Of a stretch of 64,000 nucleotides of DNA, positions 56,872 through 64,000 are shown piece by piece. The first letter of the stretch is position 1. The number at the start of each line of letters is the position of its first letter. A program made the position numbers and the translations under genes. Below the pieces are notes generated by a model that had not been told where the DNA came from, made no database searches, and saw only the letters and a list, made by a program, of their open reading frames with translations. This DNA comes from Virgibacillus sp. NKC19-16 (GTDB lineage Bacteria; Bacillota; Bacilli; Bacillales; Amphibacillaceae): the NCBI RefSeq assembly GCF_021560035.1, contig NZ_CP074373.1, positions 3,765,765 to 3,829,764 of the forward strand, written 5' to 3'.

Positions 56872-58758
56872 TTAATTGGCAACACGGGCGATATTCCCCT
56901 GCTCGATATACACAAGCAAAATAGAAACATCTGCTGGGTTTACGCCGGATATTCTGGATGCCTGCCCTACTGACAATGGGCGGATTTTTTTCAATTTTTG
57001 TCTTGCTTCTGTCGCAATACCACTAATATCTTCATAATCAATATCTTCCGGAATTTTTTTATCTTCCATCTTCAACATACGAGCAACTTGTTCATTTGCC
57101 TTTTTAATATAGCCTTCATACTTGATTTGAATACCAACCTGTTCTCTTACTATCTGCGTGAGTTCCGGATTCGGTTCAATCATACGTTCGACTATATCAT
57201 AGTTAAGTTCCGGACGTCTTAATAGTTCATATGCTTTTATCGCCTCTTTTAAAGGTGCAGTACCGGCTTCTGCCATCACTTTATTTACATCTGCTGTTGG
57301 TTTAACAGTTATTTTGCTTAAGCGTTTTTTCTCTGCTTCGACAGCATTATTTTTTTCGACAAATTTCTTATAGCGATCTTCGGATACTGTACCAAGCTTA
57401 TAGCCTGTCTCTGTTAGACGCAAATCGGCATTATCGTGACGCAGTAGTAGACGATATTCGGCACGTGATGTCAAAAGACGATACGGTTCGTTTGTTCCTT
57501 TTGTTACTAAATCGTCGATTAGTACACCGATATAAGCTTGTGAACGATCTAAAATGACAGGATCCTTGCCCGTTACTTTTGCTGCAGCGTTAATGCCTGC
57601 CATAATACCTTGCGCTGCTGCTTCTTCATAACCGGATGTTCCATTAATCTGCCCTGCTGTAAAAAGGCCTGGGATTTTTTTCGTTTCAAGGGTTGGCCAA
57701 AGCTGTGTTGGAACGATCGCGTCATATTCAATCGCATAGCCTGCACGCATAATTTCCGCATTCTCAAGTCCTGGCACACTTCTAACCATACCATGCTGCA
57801 CCGATTCAGGTAAGGAAGTCGACAATCCTTGCACATAAACCTCTTCCGTATCCCTTCCTTCTGGCTCGAGGAATACTTGATGGCGCGGTTTATCATTAAA
57901 ACGTACTATTTTATCTTCAATAGATGGACAATACCGTGGACCTGTACCGCGCTTCATGCCAGAGTACATGGCGGAAAGTTCCAGGTTATCATTAATCATT
58001 TGATGTGTGACTTCATTGGTATAGGTTAACCAACACGGGATTTGATCGGTAATAAATTCGGTTGTTTCATAGGAAAAAGCTTGTGGCTTTTCATCTCCTG
58101 GTTGAATCTCTGTTTTTGAGTAATCAATGGTATGACTGTTTACACGAGGTGGCGTTCCTGTTTTAAATCGTGTAAGTTCAAAGCCAAGTTCCTCTAAATG
58201 CTCCGACAGTTTCACAGATACACGTTGATTATTTGGGCCACTTTCATAATCCAAATCACCCATTAATACTCTCCCACGGTTAAACGTACCTGTTGTAATA
58301 ATCACCGTTTCTGCTGAGTACTTCGCTTTTGATTCTGTAATAACGCCCTTGCATACGCCGTCTTCCACAACTAACTGGTCAACCATTCCTTGGCGAAGTG
58401 TCAGGTTTTCCTCGTTTTCGATTACATTTTTCATTTCTTTTATATATAAAGGTTTATCCGCTTGGGCACGTAATGCTTGTACGGCAGGTCCTTTTCCTGT
58501 ATTTAACATGCGCATTTGGATATACGTTTTATCAATCACTTTTGCCATTACGCCACCAAGTGCGTCAACTTCACGAACGACGATCCCCTTTGCAGGGCCA
58601 CCGAGTGACGGATTACATGGCATAAAAGCAACCATATCTAAATTCAATGTCAGCATTAATGTCTTTGCACCCATTCTTGATGCGGCTACACCAGCTTCAA
58701 CACCAGCATGACCGGCACCAATCACGATTACGTCATAATGGCCTGCATCATATGTCAT
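56872..58758 (-). CDS. mnmG: tRNA uridine-5-carboxymethylaminomethyl modification enzyme MnmG
   Basis: FAD-dependent partner of MnmE in making the cmnm5 group at the wobble uridine. 628 residues: FAD motif [32 protein letters not shown], the FAD-binding [21 protein letters not shown] and the C-terminal helical region ([16 protein letters not shown] type). The length is standard. The ATG follows GAAAGGATGAAAAATA. It is close to mnmE (25-base gap) and probably cotranscribed. Confidence 0.98.
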   Translation of the reverse strand: MTYDAGHYDVIVIGAGHAGVEAGVAASRMGAKTLMLTLNLDMVAFMPCNPSLGGPAKGIVVREVDALGGVMAKVIDKTYIQMRMLNTGKGPAVQALRAQADKPLYIKEMKNVIENEENLTLRQGMVDQLVVEDGVCKGVITESKAKYSAETVIITTGTFNRGRVLMGDLDYESGPNNQRVSVKLSEHLEELGFELTRFKTGTPPRVNSHTIDYSKTEIQPGDEKPQAFSYETTEFITDQIPCWLTYTNEVTHQMINDNLELSAMYSGMKRGTGPRYCPSIEDKIVRFNDKPRHQVFLEPEGRDTEEVYVQGLSTSLPESVQHGMVRSVPGLENAEIMRAGYAIEYDAIVPTQLWPTLETKKIPGLFTAGQINGTSGYEEAAAQGIMAGINAAAKVTGKDPVILDRSQAYIGVLIDDLVTKGTNEPYRLLTSRAEYRLLLRHDNADLRLTETGYKLGTVSEDRYKKFVEKNNAVEAEKKRLSKITVKPTADVNKVMAEAGTAPLKEAIKAYELLRRPELNYDIVERMIEPNPELTQIVREQVGIQIKYEGYIKKANEQVARMLKMEDKKIPEDIDYEDISGIATEARQKLKKIRPLSVGQASRISGVNPADVSILLVYIEQGNIARVAN

Positions 58759-58783
58759 TATTTTTCATCCTTTCTTTTCCTTT

Positions 58784-60160
58784 TTATTTCCCTAGACAAA
58801 ATTGCGAGAATAATTGATTGATTAAGCCGTCACTGGCCGTATCTCCAATAATTTCCCCTAAAAATTCCCATGCGCGGGTAACGTCAATCTGTATAATATC
58901 AAGTGGCATTCCCATATCAATGCCTTCCATGGCGTCCTCTAATGCAAGATTTGCCTGTTTCAGTAATTGAATATGCCTTACGTTCGATACATAGGTTAAA
59001 TCACCTGTATCAATTTCGCCGGCAAAGAAGGTTGTTGCAATCGCTGATTCCAGTTCGTTAATACCCTCTTCTTTAATAAGCGAAGTTGTCACAATAGGAT
59101 TTCCTTCCGCCATCTCTTTCACTTTATCTAAATTAAGCTTGTGCTCCAGATCTGTCTTGTTAATAATTACAATATATTCAAGTCCTTGAATCGCATCAAA
59201 GAGCTTCACATCTTCTTCTGTAAGTTCGTCATTATAGTTTAACACAATTAATATGAGATCTGATTCATTTAACACCTGTCTGGAACGCTCGACGCCGATT
59301 TTTTCAACGATATCTTCTGTTTCACGTATTCCGGCTGTATCGACTAAGCGTAGCGGAACCCCGCGGACATTCACATATTCCTCAATAACATCACGCGTCG
59401 TGCCAGGAACTTCTGTGACAATTGCTTTATTTTCCTGCACAAGGGTATTCATTAATGAGGATTTTCCTACATTCGGACGCCCAATAATTGCTGTTGCCAG
59501 GCCTTCCCGCAGTATTTTCCCCTGCTTGGCTACTTCCAAAAGATCATCAATCTCTTTATGGACCTCTTTTGTTTTATCGCGCATTACATTGTGTGACATT
59601 TCTTCTACGTCATCATATTCCGGGTAATCAATATTCACCTCGACATGTGCAACAGTTTCCAGTAAATCCTGTCTTAAATCTTTAATAAGTCCTGAAAGAC
59701 GTCCGTCCATTTGTTTTAATGCGACAGACATTGCTTTATCCGTTTTTGACCGGATTAAATCCATTACCGCTTCTGCCTGTGATAAATCAATACGCCCATG
59801 TAAGAATGCGCGTTTTGTAAATTCCCCCGGCTCCGCTAATCTGGGGCCACTAGCCAATACGATTTCCAACACACGATTAACTGCAACCATCCCACCATGG
59901 CAATTGATCTCCACAACATCTTCTCTTGTAAATGTTTTCGGTGCACGCATGACGGAAACCATTACTTCCTCTGCTACATCGGATGTTGCTGGATCTATTA
60001 TTTTCCCGTAATGCATCGTATGTGACGCTACCTCGTTTAAATCTTTCCCTCGGAAAAATTCTGCTGTAATCGCAATTGCCTCACGCCCACTCAATCTTAC
60101 AATCGCGATTGCACCTTCACCGGTAGGGGTTGATATTGCAGTAATTGTATCTGTCTCCAT
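58784..60160 (-). CDS. mnmE: tRNA modification GTPase MnmE
   Basis: A 458-residue enzyme: tetrahydrofolate-binding N-domain ([23 protein letters not shown]), helical domain with the inserted G domain (G1 [28 protein letters not shown]), and the terminal FCLGK in place of the usual CIGK. The frame opens at 60181, but GGAGGTGGAAGTG is placed for the ATG at 60160. It acts with MnmG. Confidence 0.97.
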   Translation of the reverse strand: METDTITAISTPTGEGAIAIVRLSGREAIAITAEFFRGKDLNEVASHTMHYGKIIDPATSDVAEEVMVSVMRAPKTFTREDVVEINCHGGMVAVNRVLEIVLASGPRLAEPGEFTKRAFLHGRIDLSQAEAVMDLIRSKTDKAMSVALKQMDGRLSGLIKDLRQDLLETVAHVEVNIDYPEYDDVEEMSHNVMRDKTKEVHKEIDDLLEVAKQGKILREGLATAIIGRPNVGKSSLMNTLVQENKAIVTEVPGTTRDVIEEYVNVRGVPLRLVDTAGIRETEDIVEKIGVERSRQVLNESDLILIVLNYNDELTEEDVKLFDAIQGLEYIVIINKTDLEHKLNLDKVKEMAEGNPIVTTSLIKEEGINELESAIATTFFAGEIDTGDLTYVSNVRHIQLLKQANLALEDAMEGIDMGMPLDIIQIDVTRAWEFLGEIIGDTASDGLINQLFSQFCLGK

Positions 60161-60257
60161 CACTTCCACCTCCAACAACATATTCTATATAAAAATTTCA
60201 TTTTAATTTTATTGTCACTAACAAGAAAGAATATCATAAATTACGATAAAAATAAAC

Positions 60258-60313
60258 TTATCCACAGAAAAAATTCTTCCAACAACAAATTCCGTTCATC
60301 CACATGTGAATAA
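60258..60313. promoter_or_regulatory. DnaA boxes and palindrome upstream of mnmE
   Basis: TTATCCACA at 60258 and TGTGAATAA (complement of TTATTCACA) at 60305 fit TTATNCACA exactly. A near-perfect palindrome (AATTCCGTT ... AACGGAATT, 60286-60321) contains the second box and may also terminate the small gene at 60348. Confidence 0.5.
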
Positions 60314-60347
60314 ACGGAATTTCTCAGCTATATTATTTAGTATAAAA

Positions 60348-60590
60348 CTATTTCTTCCCATACCCTTTTCTTTCTATTTTTTCACCATCATGACTACGTA
60401 ACGTATCATTTTCATTAGTCTCATCTATTTTTCCATCAATTGTACCTTCTGTATAGCCATCTGATACCTGTTCATGAGTAATTGCCATTCCTTTGGACAG
60501 TTGGTCATTTTGCTCGTAATCAGATCGTTGATACGTTTTATTGGCGACTTCACGCGCATTTTCCTTGATTACATGTTCTTTTTTATCCAT
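60348..60590 (-). CDS. small acidic DUF4025-like protein
   Basis: An 80-residue hydrophilic protein. The block MAITHEQVSDGYTEGTIDGKID resembles DUF4025 (YozQ-type) proteins of Bacillaceae. No membrane segment or catalytic motif is seen. AAAAGGAGGGCTTAGTG before the ATG decides the start. It lies alone between the mnmE and jag genes, a place where accessory genes are common. Confidence 0.75.
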   Translation of the reverse strand: MDKKEHVIKENAREVANKTYQRSDYEQNDQLSKGMAITHEQVSDGYTEGTIDGKIDETNENDTLRSHDGEKIERKGYGKK

Positions 60591-61003
60591 CACTAAGCCC
60601 TCCTTTTAGGCTTAGGTTTTACAAAACAACGCAACTTATGAGTATCCAAAATAAAATTCGCCTGCCTTCCAACAGGAAAACAGGCGGCTTTGAAACGTTA
60701 TTCTTTATTTAGACTCTTTTCGTACGTATTGTTGCTTTTAAATCTTAGTAGTTGATATAAACGACGACGTAATTACTGTTAGCTATAAGTATTTCTATTA
60801 TCGTCGCGTTCGGGATCGCTCCGGACCGTTGCACACCTTAGGGCACGGCTTCATCCTCCTCGAGAAACCCACTCTGCGGGGTCTTCAGACACGTGCTATT
60901 CCCGCAGGAGTCAACGGTCCTCCGCTCACCCGAACTGGTGAGGTGGTTCAATGTTTTGGATACTGACTACTAATGCAATTTAGTGGAGTAACCGGAACAC
61001 TCA
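60591..61003. other. intergenic stretch with terminator-like hairpin and repeat fragments
   Basis: At 60659-60685 CGCCTG and CAGGCG form a stem, possibly a weak minus-strand terminator. From 60790 a GC-rich part has words (CACCTTAGGGCA, GTTCGGGATCGCTCC) in common with the element at 51361. No open frame is credible. Confidence 0.45.
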
Positions 61004-61116
61004 GCGGAGGAAATACATGGAGACTCCTGCGGGAGCAGAGGCCTAGATGAGACTCCGCAGTGCGCCAGCACAAGGAGGCTCATCAGCCGCCCGCGGAAAG
61101 CGGAATGTATTTCCGC
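61004..61116. repeat. long structured Bacillaceae-type intergenic repeat
   Basis: The ends pair as GCGGAGGAAATACAT with ATGTATTTCCGC, and the interior has GAGACTCCTGCGGGAG, TAGATGAGACTCCGCAGTG and CTCATCAGCCGCCCGCGG, which can fold into further stems. Sequences of this type (GGAGACTCCTGCGGGA... and GCCGCCCGCGGAAAGC) occur between genes in many Bacillaceae, as I recall. No protein is encoded. Confidence 0.7.
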
Positions 61117-61179
61117 AGCGAATCCCTGCTCTCAACTAGCAAAGAATTGTCACTGTATCGTCTTTTATATTTTTTGTAT

Positions 61180-61218
61180 AAAAGCACCAAATGTTTTCGA
61201 TGGAGCAAACATTTGGTG
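61180..61218 (-). terminator. intrinsic terminator of the rpmH-rnpA-yidC-jag operon
   Basis: Perfect 12-bp stem CACCAAATGTTT / AAACATTTGGTG, followed on the minus strand by CTTTTAT, 32 bases past the jag stop. Confidence 0.8.
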
Positions 61219-61250
61219 CAGTCCCAATCGTTTAAACAGCTATATTTAAT

Positions 61251-61862
61251 CTACGGTTTAATCACAATATGCCGGTGAGGTTCATCGCCATCAGAGTACG
61301 TCGAAACGTCTCCCCGACTTTGCAGGGAACTATGAATTATTTTTCGCTCGAATGCCGGCATTGGTTCAAGTGCTACTTTTTTATTTAAATGGATTGCTTT
61401 ATCCGCCATTTTCGACGCTAAGGATTGCAGTGTTTCTTTTCGACGGCCGCGGTATCCTTCTGCGTCCAATGTAACAGAATAAAATTGGTTATTATCTTTA
61501 TTAAGCGCTAGATGTACTAAATATTGCAATGCATTGAGCGTCTGTCCACGCTTTCCAATTAATATAGCGATATTATCGCCACTTAATTCAAAGGTGACAT
61601 GGTTCGCTTCAATGGTTGTTGAGATATTCGCATCTACATTCATATGCTTCGTAACTTCTTTAATAAAATTCTCTGTTTCCTGAATTGGATCTTTACTGAT
61701 TGTTACTTTTACTATTGCGCGCTTGGATCCAAAACCGAGTAACCCTTTTTTACCTTCATCAATAACTTCAATATCTACCTGGTCCTTAGTTGTGTCTAAC
61801 TGCTCTAATGCTGATTGGACCGCTTCTTCAACTGTTTGTCCACTAGCAGTTATCTCTCTCAC
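61251..61862 (-). CDS. khpB: RNA-binding protein Jag (KhpB)
   Basis: 203 residues: Jag-N domain ([19 protein letters not shown]), KH domain ([24 protein letters not shown]) and R3H domain ([22 protein letters not shown]). It binds RNA with KhpA and affects cell division and wall synthesis in Gram-positives. The GTG start overlaps the yidC stop by four bases. The order yidC-jag is conserved. Confidence 0.96.
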   Translation of the reverse strand: MREITASGQTVEEAVQSALEQLDTTKDQVDIEVIDEGKKGLLGFGSKRAIVKVTISKDPIQETENFIKEVTKHMNVDANISTTIEANHVTFELSGDNIAILIGKRGQTLNALQYLVHLALNKDNNQFYSVTLDAEGYRGRRKETLQSLASKMADKAIHLNKKVALEPMPAFERKIIHSSLQSRGDVSTYSDGDEPHRHIVIKP

Positions 61863-62635
61863 TTTTTGTCTCCTCCAGTATTGTTGTTATTATTACGCAT
61901 CATCGGTTTATTTATAAGAAGAGTCTGAGCAACCATAAAGACGTTACCTACTACCCAATACAGGGCTAATGCTGCTGGGAAGAAAATCGCAAACACACCA
62001 ATCATAATCGGCATCACGTAAAGCATCACTTGCATTTGCGGATTATTTGCAGCAGGACTTCCTGCCATCATTAATTTCTGCTGGAAAAAGGTTGCCCCAC
62101 CAGCAATCAATGGTAATATAAAGTAAGGATCCGGTGAACCCAACTCAAACCATAGGAAACTATGTGTACTAATTTCCTCTGTTCGCATGATCGCATGGTA
62201 CATGGCGATTAATATTGGCATTTGCACAAAAATCGGCAAACAGCCGGCGAGTGGATTTACCCCATTTTTCTGGAATAAAGCCATCGTTTCTTCTTGAAGC
62301 TTTTGTTGCGTTTTTTGATCTTTAGAGCTGTATTGTTTTTGTAATTCCTGAAGCTTTGGCTGGATCTCCTGCATGGCTCTTGAACTTTTTAGTTGTTTTA
62401 TGTTTAATGGTAACAACAACAAGCGGGCAAGAATCGTTACAATAATAATTGCTAAACCATAATTTTCGTTAAACAGTTCAGCCATGTATGTGATAAACCA
62501 AGATAAAGGGTATACAAACCAGTTGTTCCAAATTCCAGTGCTTTCTTCCGTTATCGGTTGATTAATTTCTGTACAACCGGCAAGTAATGCTACTAACCCG
62601 ATTAAGGTCAGAAGCAAAATGTGCTTCTTACGCAA
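61859..62635 (-). CDS. yidC: membrane protein insertase YidC1 (SpoIIIJ)
   Basis: A 258-residue lipoprotein insertase: signal and lipobox LVALLAGC (Cys21), then five membrane helices with [21 protein letters not shown], the [21 protein letters not shown] loop and the [18 protein letters not shown] helix. In B. subtilis SpoIIIJ is also needed for SpoIIIA channel assembly. The start is TTG after GGAGGAAACATT. It is cotranscribed with rnpA and jag. Confidence 0.96.
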   Translation of the reverse strand: MRKKHILLLTLIGLVALLAGCTEINQPITEESTGIWNNWFVYPLSWFITYMAELFNENYGLAIIIVTILARLLLLPLNIKQLKSSRAMQEIQPKLQELQKQYSSKDQKTQQKLQEETMALFQKNGVNPLAGCLPIFVQMPILIAMYHAIMRTEEISTHSFLWFELGSPDPYFILPLIAGGATFFQQKLMMAGSPAANNPQMQVMLYVMPIMIGVFAIFFPAALALYWVVGNVFMVAQTLLINKPMMRNNNNNTGGDKK

Positions 62636-62733
62636 AATGTTTCCTCCTAACTAATTAACAAATCCCTATCAGTTTGCACTATTTATTCTACCTTATATAA
62701 GATAAGGTTTCTATATTAAAACAGCTTTTGTCA

Positions 62734-63075
62734 TTATTTTTTTCGTAAATGTTCTTTATATAATAAGTGGTTTAAACTTTTTTTAATTTCTGCAGCCCCC
62801 ATTTTCTTTGTTGGCTGTCTCGCGATAATGACAATATCATATGTGTTGGGGATGCTATCTTCCAATTCCTGAAAAGCTTGACGCAGGTATCGTTTAATCC
62901 GATTTCGTGTTACAGCATTTCCAATTTTCTTACCTACTGAAAGCCCAATCCGAAAATGATATTGCGCTGGTTTTCTTACATAATATATGACCAGCTGCCT
63001 GTTGGCAAAAGATTTCCCGTGCTTAAACACATATTGAAATTCTTCGTTCTTCTTTATACGAAATTCTTTCTTCAT
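62734..63075 (-). CDS. rnpA: ribonuclease P protein component
   Basis: 113 residues: [23 protein letters not shown], then [26 protein letters not shown] (the RNR motif that binds P RNA) and VIIARQPT. It processes the 5' ends of tRNA precursors with RnpB RNA. The ATG has a weak ribosome-binding site (GGTGATAATGG). It follows rpmH. Confidence 0.97.
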   Translation of the reverse strand: MKKEFRIKKNEEFQYVFKHGKSFANRQLVIYYVRKPAQYHFRIGLSVGKKIGNAVTRNRIKRYLRQAFQELEDSIPNTYDIVIIARQPTKKMGAAEIKKSLNHLLYKEHLRKK

Positions 63076-63209
63076 CCATTATCACCTTTACTACTCACCT
63101 AAATAACATCTATGTAATGAAATACAGCCCACGTAAGCCGTATTCCTTAGAAAACTAAAACTTGGGATTCGCCAAGCCTTTTGATGCCGAGTGCCTTAAT
63201 TGCACTTAT

Positions 63210-63241
63210 GCAGATAGGAAGTTTTATACTTTCCTATCTGC
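63210..63241. other. hairpin between rpmH and rnpA
   Basis: A perfect 11-bp stem GCAGATAGGAA / TTCCTATCTGC with a 10-base loop. On the minus strand no U tract follows; on the plus strand CAAAAAATTTC follows. It may act as an RNA-processing or stabilising structure between the two genes. Confidence 0.5.
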
Positions 63242-63261
63242 CAAAAAATTTCTTAAAGCGG

Positions 63262-63289
63262 AAAAAAGACCACTGACTTTTCAGTGGCC
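63262..63289 (-). terminator. partial terminator after rpmH
   Basis: Minus strand GGCCACTGA / TCAGTGGTC followed by TTTTTTC, starting at the rpmH stop codon. It would reduce read-through into rnpA, giving much more L34 than RNase P protein. Confidence 0.8.
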
Positions 63290-63423
63290 TATGCAGATAA
63301 TACCTTTCTTCCTTTACGACGACGACGAGCTATAACTTTACGACCGTTTTTCGTGCTCATCCGCGTACGAAAACCGTGTACCTTTTTTCTTTTCCGATTA
63401 TTTGGTTGAAATGTTCTTTTCAT
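63289..63423 (-). CDS. rpmH: 50S ribosomal protein L34
   Basis: A short gene found by translating the minus strand: 44 residues opening [20 protein letters not shown] and closing [12 protein letters not shown], the complete L34 sequence pattern. GGGAGGTGCAAGAT precedes the ATG. It is the last gene before dnaA on the left side of the origin, the standard position. Confidence 0.98.
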   Translation of the reverse strand: MKRTFQPNNRKRKKVHGFRTRMSTKNGRKVIARRRRKGRKVLSA

Positions 63424-64000
63424 CTATCTTGCACCTCCCAGAGGGATCTTTCCTCTAAAATATCCAACTTAAATCTGAATGTCCATAAACAGTCTCTGTA
63501 ATTATAGTAATACAAAACCAATATGTCAACTTTCATTTTACATATTCTTATCCACAACACTATGTTCATCTTTATTCGACAATTTTTTCCCTATCCACAA
63601 CACATATTGACAAGTTAATCACAAAATATAGGGATGTGGAAGAACTTTCTACACAACCGGTTGAAATTGTGGATAACTGTCGAAAATACATTGCTAATTC
63701 CCTTTTTATTTGATATTATATTAGTGTTTAACATGTGTAAATCTAAAAATAGAGTTAAAGTTATCCACGACTTGTGGATTAATTGTGGATAGATATTCAC
63801 ACTATCTTTATATTTTTTTCAACAGAAATGTGGATATTGTACATAAGCGATCAGGAATTTGATCATTACTATGTTTTTCTATCCACAAACAAATAACCAA
63901 ATAAATGTTAAAAGCAATATATATTTTGCCTTTCCATCTTTTGCTAGATTGAGAGAGGCTTTTTCTATCATATATATATGTGGAAAGGAGTGAAATATTC
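63424..64000. other. origin of replication, rpmH-dnaA side
   Basis: This gene-free stretch holds exact DnaA boxes TTATCCACA at 63548 and its complement at 63668. One-mismatch boxes lie at 63591, 63761, 63773, 63784, 63829 and 63879. Such clusters upstream of dnaA form part of the B. subtilis origin. The last 18 bases read GAAAGGAGTGAAATATTC, a ribosome-binding site with the dnaA start expected at base 64001. AT-rich tracts lie at 63890-63980. Promoters for rpmH and dnaA must also be here. Confidence 0.9.

Noticed and set aside
63616..63623. TTAATCACA as a further DnaA box in the origin region.
   Set aside because: It differs from TTATNCACA at two positions.

Overview
The window is the origin-proximal end of a low-GC Gram-positive chromosome of the Bacillaceae. 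Gene order (rpmH-rnpA-yidC-jag, mnmE-mnmG-rsmG-noc-parA-parB, yyaC, ychF-rpsF-ssb-rpsR, yybS-gdpP-rplI-dnaB, purA, walRKHIJ-htrA, rlmH) matches the Bacillus subtilis chromosome just left of dnaA. The acidic secreted proteins and overall gene content suggest a halotolerant genus such as Oceanobacillus, Virgibacillus or Lentibacillus; the genus is inference. The last bases hold a ribosome-binding site, and dnaA should begin directly after base 64000. Most core genes are on the minus strand, so they are transcribed away from the origin.

From right to left: 63424-64000 is the dnaA-side origin region with many DnaA boxes. 52938-63423 holds rpmH, the RNase P protein, the YidC/Jag pair, the tRNA and rRNA modification genes mnmE, mnmG and rsmG, and the noc/parA/parB segregation genes with two parS sites. 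40026-52937 mixes transport and spore genes (DUF554, a voltage-sensor-like protein, yyaC, a YkvI-type protein, mscS) with core genes for ribosomal proteins, SSB, c-di-AMP hydrolysis (gdpP) and the replicative helicase. 33089-39940 is more variable: a PadR regulator with a partner, a sporulation-type diadenylate cyclase (cdaS), two paralogous membrane proteins, a lipoprotein and a CynX-type transporter. 24467-32974 holds purA and the WalRK two-component operon with accessory genes and HtrA. The yycH and yycI reading frames are joined into one.

1532-24466, between htrA and rlmH, is accessory. It holds six intact-length short-chain dehydrogenases (SDRs) and the tail of a seventh, two acetyltransferases, a PrpF isomerase, a penicillin-binding protein, a TraB-like protein, a VWA lipoprotein, a TasA/camelysin-like protein next to a thermolysin-type protease, and several eroded genes. 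Three SDR genes have sequences resembling general-stress (SigB) promoters. Position 1-1411, just past the 3' end of rlmH, is an AT-rich ParB-fold gene cut by the window edge. The rlmH 3' end is the attachment site of SCC elements in staphylococci, so this may be the edge of an integrated element.

Layered over the genes are regulatory sites for chromosome replication and segregation: DnaA-box clusters at 21901-21935, 24288-24403 and 60258-60313, two parS sites, two Noc-type sites, and several families of intergenic repeats.
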